Assembly: GCA_017643365.1 (NCBI GenBank)
Contig: JAEPNO010000022.1
Location: 1-42,700 of the forward strand
From: Balneolaceae bacterium
GTDB taxonomy: Bacteria > Bacteroidota > Rhodothermia > Balneolales > Balneolaceae
Length of the DNA: 42,700 nt
Direction of reading: 5' to 3'
A program made the position numbers and the translations under genes. Below, piece after piece: positions 35,190-42,700 of this stretch; within the stretch, counting starts at the first letter, position 1; each line of letters starts with the position of its first letter. The notes below the pieces were generated by a model, which did not search any database, was not told the origin of the DNA, and worked only from the letters and a program-made list of their open reading frames with translations.

Positions 35190-35437
35190 GGGACTAAAGT
35201 CCCTTCTTGATTATGTTCTGGCTAAAATTAGATAAATAAGTCTTTGGGTGCCTGCGTACTTCGATAATTCATTTATAAACTTGATTCGAAGCTCCTGAGT
35301 TAGCCCATTGCTATATCAACGAGTTCTCCTCCTAATGTAGGAGGAGACAGAGGAGGTCAAAAAAGCATTAGATATATTCAGTCTATTATTTCGCTGAAAG
35401 CGGTGTGATGGAGCTTTTCAAACATCAAGAATTGAAG
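35190..35437. repeat. Long intergenic repeat, copy B
   Basis: It has the same order of blocks as 32986-33276: GGGACTAAAGTCCC at 35190-35203, the CTCCTCCTA/TAGGAGGAG dyad at 35326-35346 (perfect 9-bp stem here, one mismatch in copy A), GCATTAGATATA, and the REP-like hairpin. It lacks the 36-bp palindrome found in copy A. Relative to the 131-bp repeat the order is reversed: it follows it here and precedes it on the left. Confidence 0.8.
35382..35412. repeat. REP-like hairpin, copy 3 (diverged)
   Basis: The outer left arm reads TCTATTA instead of TCCATCA, while the right arm is still TGATGGA. Both changes turn a C-G pair into a U-G wobble on the RNA level, so the stem can still form. One base in the internal loop is also changed. 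Confidence 0.75.
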
Positions 35438-35447
35438 TTTTTATCTT

Positions 35448-35460
35448 CCTCATTCCTCAT
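35448..35460 (-). repeat. 13-bp inverted repeat, right outer copy
   Basis: CCTCATTCCTCAT is the reverse complement of 32928-32940. It ends four bases before the queG stop codon. Confidence 0.45.
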
Positions 35461-35463
35461 TCC

Positions 35464-36405
35464 TTATTCTAAATTTCCCCTCACAATCTCCAAATTCCGT
35501 TCAAACCCACTCCATTTGGTGCGGCGAACCGGCGAGCCGGCAAATAACTCGTTGAAGGATTCTTCTTCTAAACTTTGAAATCGCGTATCAGCTGCATCTA
35601 ATACTTTTTGGCGGGGATGAAGATCAACCAATTGCGCTAGCTTAGCTTTGCTGTTCCACGGACAAACATCCTGGCAGATATCGCAACCGAACACCCAGTT
35701 TTGAATATCAGTGTGGTAGCGTTGGTCTATCTCGCCTTTATGCTCGATAGTGAGGTAAGAGATGCACTTGGTAGCATCCACGCGGTAGGGCTCGTATATG
35801 GCATCTGTAGGGCATGCATCGATACAGCGCTTGCACGTTCCGCAATGATCAGTGGTAGGGGCATCATAATCTAATTCTAAATCGATGATCATCTCGGCGA
35901 TGAAAAACCAAGAACCCAGATTCTTATTCAAAATATTGGAATTTTTGCCCACCCAACCGAGTCCGGCTTGCACCGCCCACGCTTTATCCAAAACCGGTGC
36001 CGAATCCACAAACACACGACCTTCCAATCCACCTACCAAATCAGCCGTAAAATTGAATAACTCTTGCAGCTTTTTCTTTAACACTTTGTGATAATCTCGC
36101 CCTTGTGCATACTTTGCAACCAACGGAGTTTTGGTAATCCCAATTTGTTGATTGTGGGTGGGATGATGATAGCTCGCAAGGAGGGAAACCACGGTTTTAG
36201 CTCCGGGGACAAGTACAGTAGGATCAATCCGTTTATCGAAATTGTTACCCATCCATGCCATGGTTCCGTGTCGATCTTCTTTCAACCATTGCTCCAGACG
36301 GCGGGCATCATCGGTAAGTTCGCGAGCTTTCGCAAAACCACATGCATCAAAGCCGAGAGATAATGCCTGATTTCGAATGTGTTGGGTAAGAGTTGAAGTA
36401 TTCAT
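35464..36405 (-). CDS. queG: Epoxyqueuosine reductase
   Basis: The 313-residue protein has the cobalamin-binding N-terminal domain with DSAPVLDKAWAVQAGLGWVGKNSNIL (catalytic Asp). The two 4Fe-4S cysteine sets follow: HCGTCKRCIDACPTDAI (about 192-208) and FGCDICQDVCPWN (about 240-252). This is QueG, which reduces epoxyqueuosine to queuosine in the tRNA wobble position. It lacks the C-terminal HEAT repeats of longer homologues. The ATG at 36405 is preferred to a GTG just before it. It is the last gene of the GWxTD/pdxA unit, 22 bases after ftsE. Confidence 0.92.
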   Translation of the reverse strand: MNTSTLTQHIRNQALSLGFDACGFAKARELTDDARRLEQWLKEDRHGTMAWMGNNFDKRIDPTVLVPGAKTVVSLLASYHHPTHNQQIGITKTPLVAKYAQGRDYHKVLKKKLQELFNFTADLVGGLEGRVFVDSAPVLDKAWAVQAGLGWVGKNSNILNKNLGSWFFIAEMIIDLELDYDAPTTDHCGTCKRCIDACPTDAIYEPYRVDATKCISYLTIEHKGEIDQRYHTDIQNWVFGCDICQDVCPWNSKAKLAQLVDLHPRQKVLDAADTRFQSLEEESFNELFAGSPVRRTKWSGFERNLEIVRGNLE

Positions 36406-36427
36406 CACAGGATGAATATACGCAGAA

Positions 36428-37138
36428 TCACGCTCGGGGCATGACAGGAACTAACTTATCGCCTTTCCAAGCGAGGTCTTGCACTTTACCGTCTAAAATG
36501 CGCACCGTGCGATAGGGATATTTCTTTACGATGGAGTAATCGTGCGTGATCATCAACACAGCAGTTCCTCGATTGTTGATGTGCTTGAGGATCTCCATGA
36601 TGTCTTTGGTGGCTTTGGGATCAAGATTTCCTGTGGGCTCATCAGCCAAAAGGATTCGAGGTTCGTTGGCTAACGCTCGGGCAATCACTACTCGTTGTTG
36701 CTCGCCTCCGGATAAATCTCCCGGCATGTTTTTGCTTCGATGGGAAAGTCCTACCATGCTGAGTACTTCCAAAACGCGCTGCTTAATGTATTTTGGTTTT
36801 TCGCCGGTTACCTGAAGGGCAAAAGCCACATTTTCAAACACATTACGATCCTGTAGCAATTGAAAATCCTGAAAAACGATGCCGAGTTTTCTTCGGAGGA
36901 TGGGCACCTGTTTCATGCTGAGTTTATTTACAGGCATGTCGGTTACTCGAACGGTTCCGGAATCGGGTTCTACATCGCGATACAACATTTTGAGGATCGA
37001 ACTTTTCCCGATACCCGTGGGACCGATCAAATAGCAAAATTCGCCGTTTCGTAGCTTAAAGTTTACTCCTTTTAAAACCTGACGATTTTCGTAGCTGAGC
37101 GAGATATTACTGAGTTCGATTACTGTGTTTTCTGACAT
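36428..37138 (-). CDS. ftsE: FtsE-type cell-division ABC ATPase
   Basis: The 236-residue ABC ATPase has Walker [11 protein letters not shown]-loop VFQDFQLL, signature [15 protein letters not shown], Walker [14 protein letters not shown] and the H-loop [20 protein letters not shown] and the wording of the Walker regions match FtsE rather than lipoprotein or macrolide exporters. FtsE acts with the membrane protein FtsX at the divisome to control cell-wall hydrolases. No ftsX is adjacent, which is often so in Bacteroidota. LolD-like function is a less likely alternative. It overlaps the methyltransferase gene upstream by 19 bases. Confidence 0.85.
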   Translation of the reverse strand: MSENTVIELSNISLSYENRQVLKGVNFKLRNGEFCYLIGPTGIGKSSILKMLYRDVEPDSGTVRVTDMPVNKLSMKQVPILRRKLGIVFQDFQLLQDRNVFENVAFALQVTGEKPKYIKQRVLEVLSMVGLSHRSKNMPGDLSGGEQQRVVIARALANEPRILLADEPTGNLDPKATKDIMEILKHINNRGTAVLMITHDYSIVKKYPYRTVRILDGKVQDLAWKGDKLVPVMPRA

Positions 37139-37902
37139 CGAAGAACTATGGTTACACGTGCACTGTTTTCATTGGCTTCCACTAAATCGAAGCCATCGTA
37201 TTTTGCCACCAGATGATAGGAGGTTTGATCCAAAATTGACAGCATTTCTGATAAAGTATATGCCCGCTGCCTATGCGTTTCATTCCACATGGAAATTACC
37301 TTTTTGGTGGATGGATCCAGTTCTTCGATTTCGAAGTCGTTGACATGAATTTTATCGTCCGGTTGGTACCAGCTTTTTCTGAAAAAACGAATGTTACCGC
37401 GTTCGCCTTCGGCTTCATTCAAATAATCTACCGACTCGAGTGAATTTTTAGGCGTTGAAAAATCGAAAATAAATAAACCTCCGGGTTTCAACGATCGATG
37501 TATAGCTTCCAGCGATTTCAGGATTTCATTTTCTGAATGCAGATAATTGATGCTGTCGAACACCGAATACACGCAATCAAACTGATTTTGATAGGGGAGA
37601 TCCTTAAACGCGTAAGCTTCGAAAGGAACGTTGTATTCCATGTCCTCGGCTTTTTGTCTGGCTACTTGTACCATTTCTTCCGACATATCCGTACCTGTAA
37701 GTCGATAGCATTCCAACTCGGCTAGACTCAGAATTACGCTTCCCGTTCCACATGCGGCTTCCATCACATCGAAGGGATCGGGGTGATGAGTTTGCATGAT
37801 TTCATCGATGTAATCGGCCCACGATTCGTAATCAACGTCGCCCATCAGAGTGTCGTACAATTGCGCCAGTTTCGAATACAGACCGGTTGCTTTAGGCTCC
37901 AT
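37120..37902 (-). CDS. Class I SAM-dependent methyltransferase
   Basis: Starting at MEPKATGLYSKLAQLYDTLMGDVDYESW, the protein has SAM motif VMEAACGTGSVILSLAEL (about residues 40-57), then LTGTDMSEEMVQVARQKA and, after VYSVFDSINYL, LKPGGLFIFDFSTP. This is a small-molecule type methyltransferase; the substrate is unknown. The ATG at 37902 overlaps the last codons of pdxA, and the longer frame reaching 37998 runs through pdxA and is not likely. It ends inside the first codons of ftsE. Confidence 0.75.
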   Translation of the reverse strand: MEPKATGLYSKLAQLYDTLMGDVDYESWADYIDEIMQTHHPDPFDVMEAACGTGSVILSLAELECYRLTGTDMSEEMVQVARQKAEDMEYNVPFEAYAFKDLPYQNQFDCVYSVFDSINYLHSENEILKSLEAIHRSLKPGGLFIFDFSTPKNSLESVDYLNEAEGERGNIRFFRKSWYQPDDKIHVNDFEIEELDPSTKKVISMWNETHRQRAYTLSEMLSILDQTSYHLVAKYDGFDLVEANENSARVTIVLRCQKTQ

Positions 37903-38881
37903 ATTTGCGCTCCGCCATTTGCACTGCGAGCGAATATGCTTGCGTGAATGAAGTTGGATTTGCCACGCCCTTGCCTGCAATGTTGAACGCCGTTCCATGA
38001 TCCGGACTAGTGCGGATGATCGGTAAACCAGCGGTGAAATTTACTCCATGTCCGAACGAAAGCAACTTAAATGGAGCGAGCCCTTGATCGTGATACATGG
38101 CAAGAATGGCGTCGAATTGAGAATGTAATTGTTGCCCAAAAAATCCATCGGCTGGGAAAGGTCCGGTAAGCGGCAACATACTTTGTTCGGCATGACGAAT
38201 AGCCGGTTCAATCACTTCGATTTCTTCCCGACCGATTACTCCTCCATCACCCGCATGGGGATTCAATCCAAGTACTGCAATTTTTGGGAATGAAAGTCCG
38301 AAATCGTACTTCAAACTATGATACAAAAGCTGCGATTTGCGAAGAATTAGTTCTTCGGTTATTGCTGCGCTGATATCTTTTACCGAGATGTGAGCCGTAA
38401 CTAAAGCCACTCGTAGATTATCTGAAACCAGCATCATCAGCACTTCATCAACGCCGCACTCTTCAGCTAAAAATTCGGTATGCCCGGGGATATCATAGCC
38501 GGCAAGGTTTACGGCTTCTTTCGAGATAGGAGCGGTTACCATGGCTTGAGCAACGCCTTTCATGCACAAATCTATGCATCGTTCTATCGATTGCATCGCA
38601 ATTTTACCACCGGATACACTTTGCACTCCGGGTGTAATTTCCACTTCCGAATCATCGAAACTTAATACGTTTATTTGGTTTGCAATGATTTCAGAAGGAT
38701 CAGATATCTTAACGAAGTCCAATTCTAATCCAATCGCTTTACAATAAAAATCAATGACTTCAGGTGGTGATACGATGACGGGCGTAGTTCTGCTGAGATC
38801 TAGATTGCTCAGGGATTTAATCACCACTTCCGGTCCAATCCCATTAATATCTCCAATACTAATCGCTACAATGTGCGGCAT
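37892..38881 (-). CDS. pdxA: 4-hydroxythreonine-4-phosphate dehydrogenase
   Basis: The protein begins MPHIVAISIGDINGIGPEVVIKSL. It carries the metal-site histidines in YDIPGHTEFLAEECG, GLNPHAGDGGVIGREE and AMYHDQGLAPFK, and ends with GTAFNIAGKGVANPTSF. These are the standard PdxA motifs and the length (329) is right. It oxidises 4-phosphohydroxythreonine in the DXP-dependent pathway to pyridoxal phosphate, together with PdxJ, which is not in the window. The ATG at 38881 is used rather than the GTG before it. Confidence 0.93.
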   Translation of the reverse strand: MPHIVAISIGDINGIGPEVVIKSLSNLDLSRTTPVIVSPPEVIDFYCKAIGLELDFVKISDPSEIIANQINVLSFDDSEVEITPGVQSVSGGKIAMQSIERCIDLCMKGVAQAMVTAPISKEAVNLAGYDIPGHTEFLAEECGVDEVLMMLVSDNLRVALVTAHISVKDISAAITEELILRKSQLLYHSLKYDFGLSFPKIAVLGLNPHAGDGGVIGREEIEVIEPAIRHAEQSMLPLTGPFPADGFFGQQLHSQFDAILAMYHDQGLAPFKLLSFGHGVNFTAGLPIIRTSPDHGTAFNIAGKGVANPTSFTQAYSLAVQMAERKYGA

Positions 38882-38929
38882 CACTTTTTTTGATAGAAGT
38901 TACGAGCCTATGCTCGCAAATCACAGTTT

Positions 38930-40318
38930 CTATTCGGTTCCAATCAACACAAAATCGCCAAATCCGGTGCTCGCCTCAAATACAAAGCGCTTATTGCCAT
39001 ATTTCCAAATTTCGATGACTTCCCCGTCCTTCGGAAACTGACGATCTTTGGCGTCGGGCGGACCAAAATTAATGTACACTTTTCCCTGGTCGCTTTCGTG
39101 GCCGGCAAGGTTTCCTCGATTCCCGAATTCCTTAAATGCATAATCAATTCGGCGGTAATATTCGGCCATCAACTCGTTGTAAACGGTATTTTTTGAAGGA
39201 TCTCTCTTTTCCCAGAATTCTCTGAATTTTTGCTCTTTTTCAGCGTCCGAACCCGATTTAATTTGTTTAAGCTGATCGTCTTCCAAAATATATTTCAGAT
39301 GATTGATCGCAATATCGAGGTTATACAAACTCGCCGGCATATCTTGCCAATACGATCGGAAGAACTTTTTTGCGATGGCTTTATCGCTTCCCGATTTCTT
39401 TAACTCAATGGTATACGCCGCGTTCTGATAATTGGAATGTGGAATTTTAACGAAAGCATAGGTATATCCTAAATCTGAGTCTTCAAAAACCAACGATGGT
39501 TCGGTTCCTTTTTTTAGTTTTGGATGCTTTCCGGTTATCAAATCTGAATCAGAAATTACTAATTCATCAATTAATTCACCTCTTGACGTATCACGACGGC
39601 TGGTTCTCATTTTATAAATTTGGGCCGAATAATCCGCTGTGGCATCATAATTTGGGATGCGCATCAAAGCATAAAAATCATTCCCGAACAGAATATTATC
39701 CCCTAAGTTGGTGAGTGGAAGGGGCGTTTCTGCCGAAATATTTGGTTTATTTTTAATCGTGTAAATCTCGCCGGTTGCTTTAGCTTGCCAATCCGGAACC
39801 TGAACATTTCTAAAATTCGAGTTTCGATCGTTGGTGTTTTCGATCAGGCTGAGTTGTAGCACATAATGATACATGCCCGGATCAAGTTGAACAGATAGTG
39901 AGCCCGATGCATATAACTTTGCAGATTCGGTTTGTTCGAAGGTTTCTGTATAAAGCGTATCCACCCACATATCTCTGCTTACAACATTCACATTGGTAGT
40001 TCGCCGATTACGCTCTGCGCGACCTTTAAACACTTCATTGTTCAATCGCACGATGGAATAAAAACCGGCTCCTTCAGGCGCATTTAGCTTGGCCGAGGGG
40101 GTGATTTTTTTATACGGAAGAAAATCGTTGTTAAACCTAAAAATGATTCCAAGCTCGGCGTTGCCATCAGCCGTGGGTAAAATGATGTTATCAATAAAGA
40201 TCTGGGGAGTCGACGATCGATTTATTAAATCGAGGTAGGTAACCCGTTGGCGCTGTGCCTGGCTAAAAGTGGTTGAAATAAGTAATAATGTAAAAAGAGC
40301 AAGTAGTTGTTTACGCAT
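38930..40318 (-). CDS. Secreted GWxTD-domain protein
   Basis: A signal peptide ends near FSQAQ. The 462-residue protein has beta-rich N-terminal domains and a C-terminal GWxTD-type domain. KFREFWEKRDPSKNTVYNELMAEYYRRIDYAFKEF matches its helical core and VYINFGPPDAKDRQ its following strand. The domain is found in secreted or envelope proteins of Bacteroidota and related phyla; no biochemical function is established. It opens a minus-strand unit, with pdxA starting 48 bases downstream. A promoter-like sequence is at 40391-40398. Confidence 0.85.
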   Translation of the reverse strand: MRKQLLALFTLLLISTTFSQAQRQRVTYLDLINRSSTPQIFIDNIILPTADGNAELGIIFRFNNDFLPYKKITPSAKLNAPEGAGFYSIVRLNNEVFKGRAERNRRTTNVNVVSRDMWVDTLYTETFEQTESAKLYASGSLSVQLDPGMYHYVLQLSLIENTNDRNSNFRNVQVPDWQAKATGEIYTIKNKPNISAETPLPLTNLGDNILFGNDFYALMRIPNYDATADYSAQIYKMRTSRRDTSRGELIDELVISDSDLITGKHPKLKKGTEPSLVFEDSDLGYTYAFVKIPHSNYQNAAYTIELKKSGSDKAIAKKFFRSYWQDMPASLYNLDIAINHLKYILEDDQLKQIKSGSDAEKEQKFREFWEKRDPSKNTVYNELMAEYYRRIDYAFKEFGNRGNLAGHESDQGKVYINFGPPDAKDRQFPKDGEVIEIWKYGNKRFVFEASTGFGDFVLIGTE

Positions 40319-40390
40319 TGATCATTTTTTTTTGCTTACACAAGTAAGACATAAAAAGGGAAGTGGATAATTCCTATTTTGAACGTCGGA

Positions 40391-40398
40391 CAAATATA
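40391..40398 (-). promoter_or_regulatory. Bacteroidota-type -7 promoter element before the GWxTD gene
   Basis: On the minus strand the sequence is TATATTTG, an exact match to TAnnTTTG, about 70 bases ahead of the ATG at 40318. A TTTG lies about 25 bases further upstream, a little more distant than the usual -33 spacing. Confidence 0.4.
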
Positions 40399-40429
40399 AA
40401 CTAGTATATAAAAACATCGACATCAAACT

Positions 40430-42061
40430 ATGAGTAGTACGGCTGATTCATCTAACTCACATTGGTTACAAGCATTAATCGAAGATTTACGATCTCAAGA
40501 AGAAGAAATTAAAAAAGGGGGCGGCGAAAAACGCATCGAAAAAGAGCACGCCAAAGGTAAATTAACCGCTCGCGAGCGCATTAATTTATTAACCGATGAT
40601 GGAAGCGCTTTTTATGAGCTTGGACTGTGGGCCGGCTACGAAATGTACGAAGAAGTGGGTGGCTGTCCTGCCGGTGGCGTTGTTACCGGGATAGGTTCGG
40701 TTGCCGGACGTAAATGCATGATTGTTGCCAACGATGCCACTGTTAAAGCCGGAGCTTGGTTTCCGATTACCGCAAAAAAGAATCTCAGAGCGCAGGAAAT
40801 CGCGATCGAAAATCACATACCGTTGATTTATCTGGTGGATTCTGCTGGTGTGTTTTTACCGATGCAAGACGAGATTTTTCCTGATAAAGAACACTTCGGG
40901 CGCATGTTTAGAAATAATGCGGTGATTTCAGCCAAAGGAATTCCGCAAATTGCAGCCATCATGGGTAGCTGCGTTGCCGGTGGAGCCTATCTACCGATTA
41001 TGAGCGACGAAGCACTGATTGTGGATGGAACAGGAAGCGTGTTTCTGGCCGGAAGTTATTTAGTGAAAGCAGCAATTGGGGAGTCGGTAGATAACGAAAC
41101 TTTAGGCGGAGCGACCACTCATACTGAAATCAGCGGTGTTACCGATTATAAGATGAAAGACGACGAAGAATGCATCGCAACCATCAGAGATTTGGTGGAT
41201 AAATTAGGTCCGTTTGATACAGCAGGCTTCAACCGATCGGAATCCAAAGACACCCAACGTCCGGCAAGTGATTTGTTCGATTTGATTCCTGAATCACGGA
41301 CATCACCCTACAACATGTACGATGTAATCGATTGCATGATTGACGAGGGAAGCGCCACAGAATTTAAAAAAGGATACGGAAGTACGATTATAACCATGTA
41401 CGCGCGGATAGACGGCTGGAGTGTTGGGATTGTGGCCAATCAGCGAACCATCAGCAAAACCAAAAGTGGTGAAATGCAGATTGGCGGCGTGATTTATTCT
41501 GAGTCTGCCGATAAAGCCGCTCGATTTATCATGAACTGCAATCAGAAGAAAATCCCGTTAGTGTTTTTGCAGGATGTAACCGGCTTCATGATTGGAAAAC
41601 GAAGCGAACATGGTGGGATTATCAAAGATGGCGCCAAAATGGTGAATGCCATGGCAAATTCGACAGTGCCTAAAATCACCATTGTGTTGGGGAACAGCTA
41701 CGGAGCCGGAAATTACGCAATGTGTGGTCGAGCTTACGATCCACGTTTTATGTACGCGTGGCCAACGGCGAATATCGCGGTGATGAGTGGAGCATCCGCA
41801 GGTAAAACACTCACTCAAATTCAGATTGCTGCGATGAAAAAGAAAGGCAAGGAAGTGAGTGCAGAAGAGCAGGCCGAGCTTCAAAAAACCATCACCGACC
41901 GTTACAACAAACAAACCGATGTACGTTACGCGGCGTCAAGACTGTGGGTGGATGGCATCATCCATCCGCTAGAAACACGAGCTCGCATCTCTAAAGCAAT
42001 AGAAGTGGCGAACTTGAATCCGAATATTGAGGAGTATAAGACGGGAGTTATTCAGGTTTAG
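40430..42061 (+). CDS. Acyl-CoA carboxylase carboxyltransferase (beta) subunit
   Basis: The 543-residue protein starts with the N-terminal helix and GKLTARERINLL, followed by VTGIGSVAGRKCMIVANDATVKAG. The first acyl-CoA binding lobe has PQIAAIMGSCVAGGAYLPIMSDE. A second lobe has IPLVFLQDVTGFMIG, GNSYGAGNYAMCGRAYDPRFMYAWP and INVMSG-like NIAVMSGASAG. This is the two-lobe crotonase-like carboxyltransferase of methylcrotonyl/propionyl-type enzymes. MCC-beta-like is likely but the acyl group is not certain. It needs a biotin-carrying alpha subunit, which is not in the window. Confidence 0.9.
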   Translation: MSSTADSSNSHWLQALIEDLRSQEEEIKKGGGEKRIEKEHAKGKLTARERINLLTDDGSAFYELGLWAGYEMYEEVGGCPAGGVVTGIGSVAGRKCMIVANDATVKAGAWFPITAKKNLRAQEIAIENHIPLIYLVDSAGVFLPMQDEIFPDKEHFGRMFRNNAVISAKGIPQIAAIMGSCVAGGAYLPIMSDEALIVDGTGSVFLAGSYLVKAAIGESVDNETLGGATTHTEISGVTDYKMKDDEECIATIRDLVDKLGPFDTAGFNRSESKDTQRPASDLFDLIPESRTSPYNMYDVIDCMIDEGSATEFKKGYGSTIITMYARIDGWSVGIVANQRTISKTKSGEMQIGGVIYSESADKAARFIMNCNQKKIPLVFLQDVTGFMIGKRSEHGGIIKDGAKMVNAMANSTVPKITIVLGNSYGAGNYAMCGRAYDPRFMYAWPTANIAVMSGASAGKTLTQIQIAAMKKKGKEVSAEEQAELQKTITDRYNKQTDVRYAASRLWVDGIIHPLETRARISKAIEVANLNPNIEEYKTGVIQV

Positions 42062-42096
42062 ATAGTAATTCGTTCAGAGTTAGGAAGATAAAATCT

Positions 42097-42127
42097 ACCA
42101 TCATTTCGCTGAAAGCGGGGTGATGGA
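42097..42127. repeat. REP-like hairpin, copy 4
   Basis: It is the same as copies 1 and 2 except for A in place of the first T. It lies 35 bases after the carboxylase stop and right beside the IS3-type element; the bases following TGATGGA differ from those in the other copies. Confidence 0.8.
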
Positions 42128-42212
42128 TGACTGTTTGAAATGGTTTGGTCCTACTACATTATAGTAGACGGTGAGTTAAGGTACAATTGAGTAGTTTTAA
42201 TCAAACGTAATA

Positions 42213-42527
42213 ATGACACCAGCTATGACACGCAGGCAATTTAGTAAGGAATATAAATTAGACGTGATTCAGCAGAGTTATCTGTGTGATAACATTCGCG
42301 AATTAGCCAACGAGCTTGGGATACGCCCTGCCTTAATTTATAAGTGGCGGGCTGACTATGAGAGCTCCAAGCAAGGCGAGCGTCCTTCATTTCCGGGTAA
42401 TGGCCATCCCGCCTTGAGCCCCGAACAGCAAGAGATTGCCCAATTAAAGCGTCAACTCGCCGATACGCGAATGGAACGCGATATCCTAAAAAAGGCCATT
42501 GGCATCTTCGGCAAGAACGATGGGTAA
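42213..42527 (+). CDS. IS3-family transposase OrfA
   Basis: The 104-residue protein has an HTH_Tnp_1-type helix-turn-helix: RRQFSKEYKLDVIQQSYLCDN then RELANELGIRPALIYKWRADYE. A leucine-zipper-like helix follows, ending in RMERDILKKAIGIFGKNDG. This is the DNA-binding subunit that recognises the element ends. ATG or the second ATG (42228) are both possible starts. Near its 3' end the mRNA carries the A AAA AAG slip site. Confidence 0.9.
   Translation: MTPAMTRRQFSKEYKLDVIQQSYLCDNIRELANELGIRPALIYKWRADYESSKQGERPSFPGNGHPALSPEQQEIAQLKRQLADTRMERDILKKAIGIFGKNDG
42488..42494 (+). promoter_or_regulatory. Programmed -1 frameshift site A AAA AAG
   Basis: In the orfA frame the codons are CTA AAA AAG. After a -1 slip reading goes on as GGC CAT TGG CAT and enters the orfB frame without a stop (GHWHLRQERWVIFEFMAQHRH). 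This is the standard slip motif of the IS3 family. Confidence 0.85.
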
Positions 42528-42538
42528 TCTTTGAGTTT

Positions 42539-42700
42539 ATGGCCCAGCACCGCCATACGTTTCCCATTCTGAAGATGTCGAAGGTATTTGGAGTTTCCGC
42601 CAGTGGCTACTACCGCTGGCTTAACCGCCCACCGAGTGCCCGGGCCCGGCAAAATCGACAGCTCATGCAAGCTATTCGCCATGCCTGGAGTGCCTCGCGC
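42539..42700 (+). CDS. IS3-family transposase OrfB, N-terminal part (cut by window end)
   Basis: From MAQHRHTFPILKMSKVFGVS the frame reads on through ASGYYRWLNRPPSARARQNRQ to the window edge. This is the HTH_21-type N-terminal part of IS3 OrfB; the DDE catalytic domain lies outside. It is open in the -1 frame from the slip site at 42488, so it is probably made mainly as an OrfAB fusion rather than from its own ATG. Confidence 0.85.
   Translation, partial: MAQHRHTFPILKMSKVFGVSASGYYRWLNRPPSARARQNRQLMQAIRHAWSASR

Larger units (their letters stand above)
34721..35463. other. Gene-free repeat island, right part
   Basis: No coding region is supported in these 743 bases between the orphan kinase and queG. 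The first 275 bases are AT-rich and probably hold the kinase promoter; no clear promoter motif is seen. From 34996 the stretch is the second 131-bp repeat and from 35190 long repeat copy B, reaching within a few bases of the queG stop. Confidence 0.75.
42130..42700 (+). mobile_element. IS3-family insertion sequence, 5' part (right end outside the window)
   Basis: Two overlapping transposase frames with a programmed frameshift site between them identify an IS3-family element. The left end is not fixed: it lies somewhere between the REP-like hairpin and orfA (about 42128-42170). The inverted repeat CTACTA...TAGTAG at about 42151-42167 lies in its leader. The right end, the rest of orfB and any target duplication are beyond the window. 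Confidence 0.8.

Noticed and set aside
37903-37998. Longer N-terminus of the methyltransferase (start at 37998)
   Set aside because: The extra 32 residues overlap the pdxA C-terminus in another frame and look unlike the family; the ATG at 37902 fits the conserved start.
42452-42682. Minus-strand open frame opposite the transposase genes
   Set aside because: It is antisense to orfA/orfB, which have clear family motifs and a frameshift site.

Overview
The window is about 42.7 kb of moderately AT-rich, gene-dense bacterial chromosome. The gene content suggests a member of the Bacteroidota or a close relative such as Balneolota (Balneola/Gracilimonas type). The pointers are a secreted GWxTD-domain protein, a DUF2795 protein, a THUMP-like/PG1098-type methyltransferase, a glutaminyl-cyclase-like M28 lipoprotein, a CrtI-family desaturase and tandem secreted amidohydrolases. 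This placement is inferred from gene families; no rRNA or tRNA gene was seen.

Layout. 1-4.7 kb: a decayed exonuclease/phosphatase fragment, a DUF1761 membrane protein, an HExxH membrane protein overlapping a GT2 glycosyltransferase, a YfcE-type phosphoesterase and a CrtI-family carotenoid desaturase. 4.7-5.9 kb: a THUMP-like methyltransferase. 5.9-14.5 kb: a signalling block on the minus strand. A four-gene overlapping unit (beta-barrel porin, PstS-like periplasmic protein, HAMP sensor kinase, receiver fused to a HisKA_2 kinase) is followed by a small lipoprotein, a second receiver-HisKA_2 paralogue and a four-PAS HisKA_2 kinase. 14.6-19 kb: three translationally coupled secreted amidohydrolases, only one of which keeps the HxH metal motif. 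19.1-26.75 kb: a compact minus-strand run of DUF2795, BamA/TamA-like barrel, cNMP-binding protein, RlmD-type rRNA methyltransferase, then a four-gene cassette of acyl carrier protein, short AMP ligase, SDR and GNAT. 26.9-32.9 kb: a plus-strand run of tatA, gatA, SDR, M28 lipoprotein, prmA, Ppx/GppA and an ECF sigma factor.

32.9-35.5 kb is an island of hairpin-forming repeats around one orphan PAS histidine kinase gene. It contains a 131-bp direct repeat (3 mismatches), a roughly 250-bp repeat in two copies, REP-like hairpins, and a 36-bp palindromic insertion present in one copy only. 35.5-40.4 kb is a minus-strand operon of GWxTD protein, pdxA, methyltransferase, ftsE and queG. 40.4-42.1 kb is an acyl-CoA carboxylase carboxyltransferase subunit, followed by another REP-like hairpin. 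The 5' part of an IS3-family element with a clear A AAA AAG frameshift site runs off the window end.

The parts most worth attention are the porin/binding-protein/kinase/receiver-kinase relay with no DNA-binding output, the ACP-ligase-SDR-GNAT acyl-modification cassette, the amidohydrolase trio with two degenerate metal sites, and the layered repeat island.
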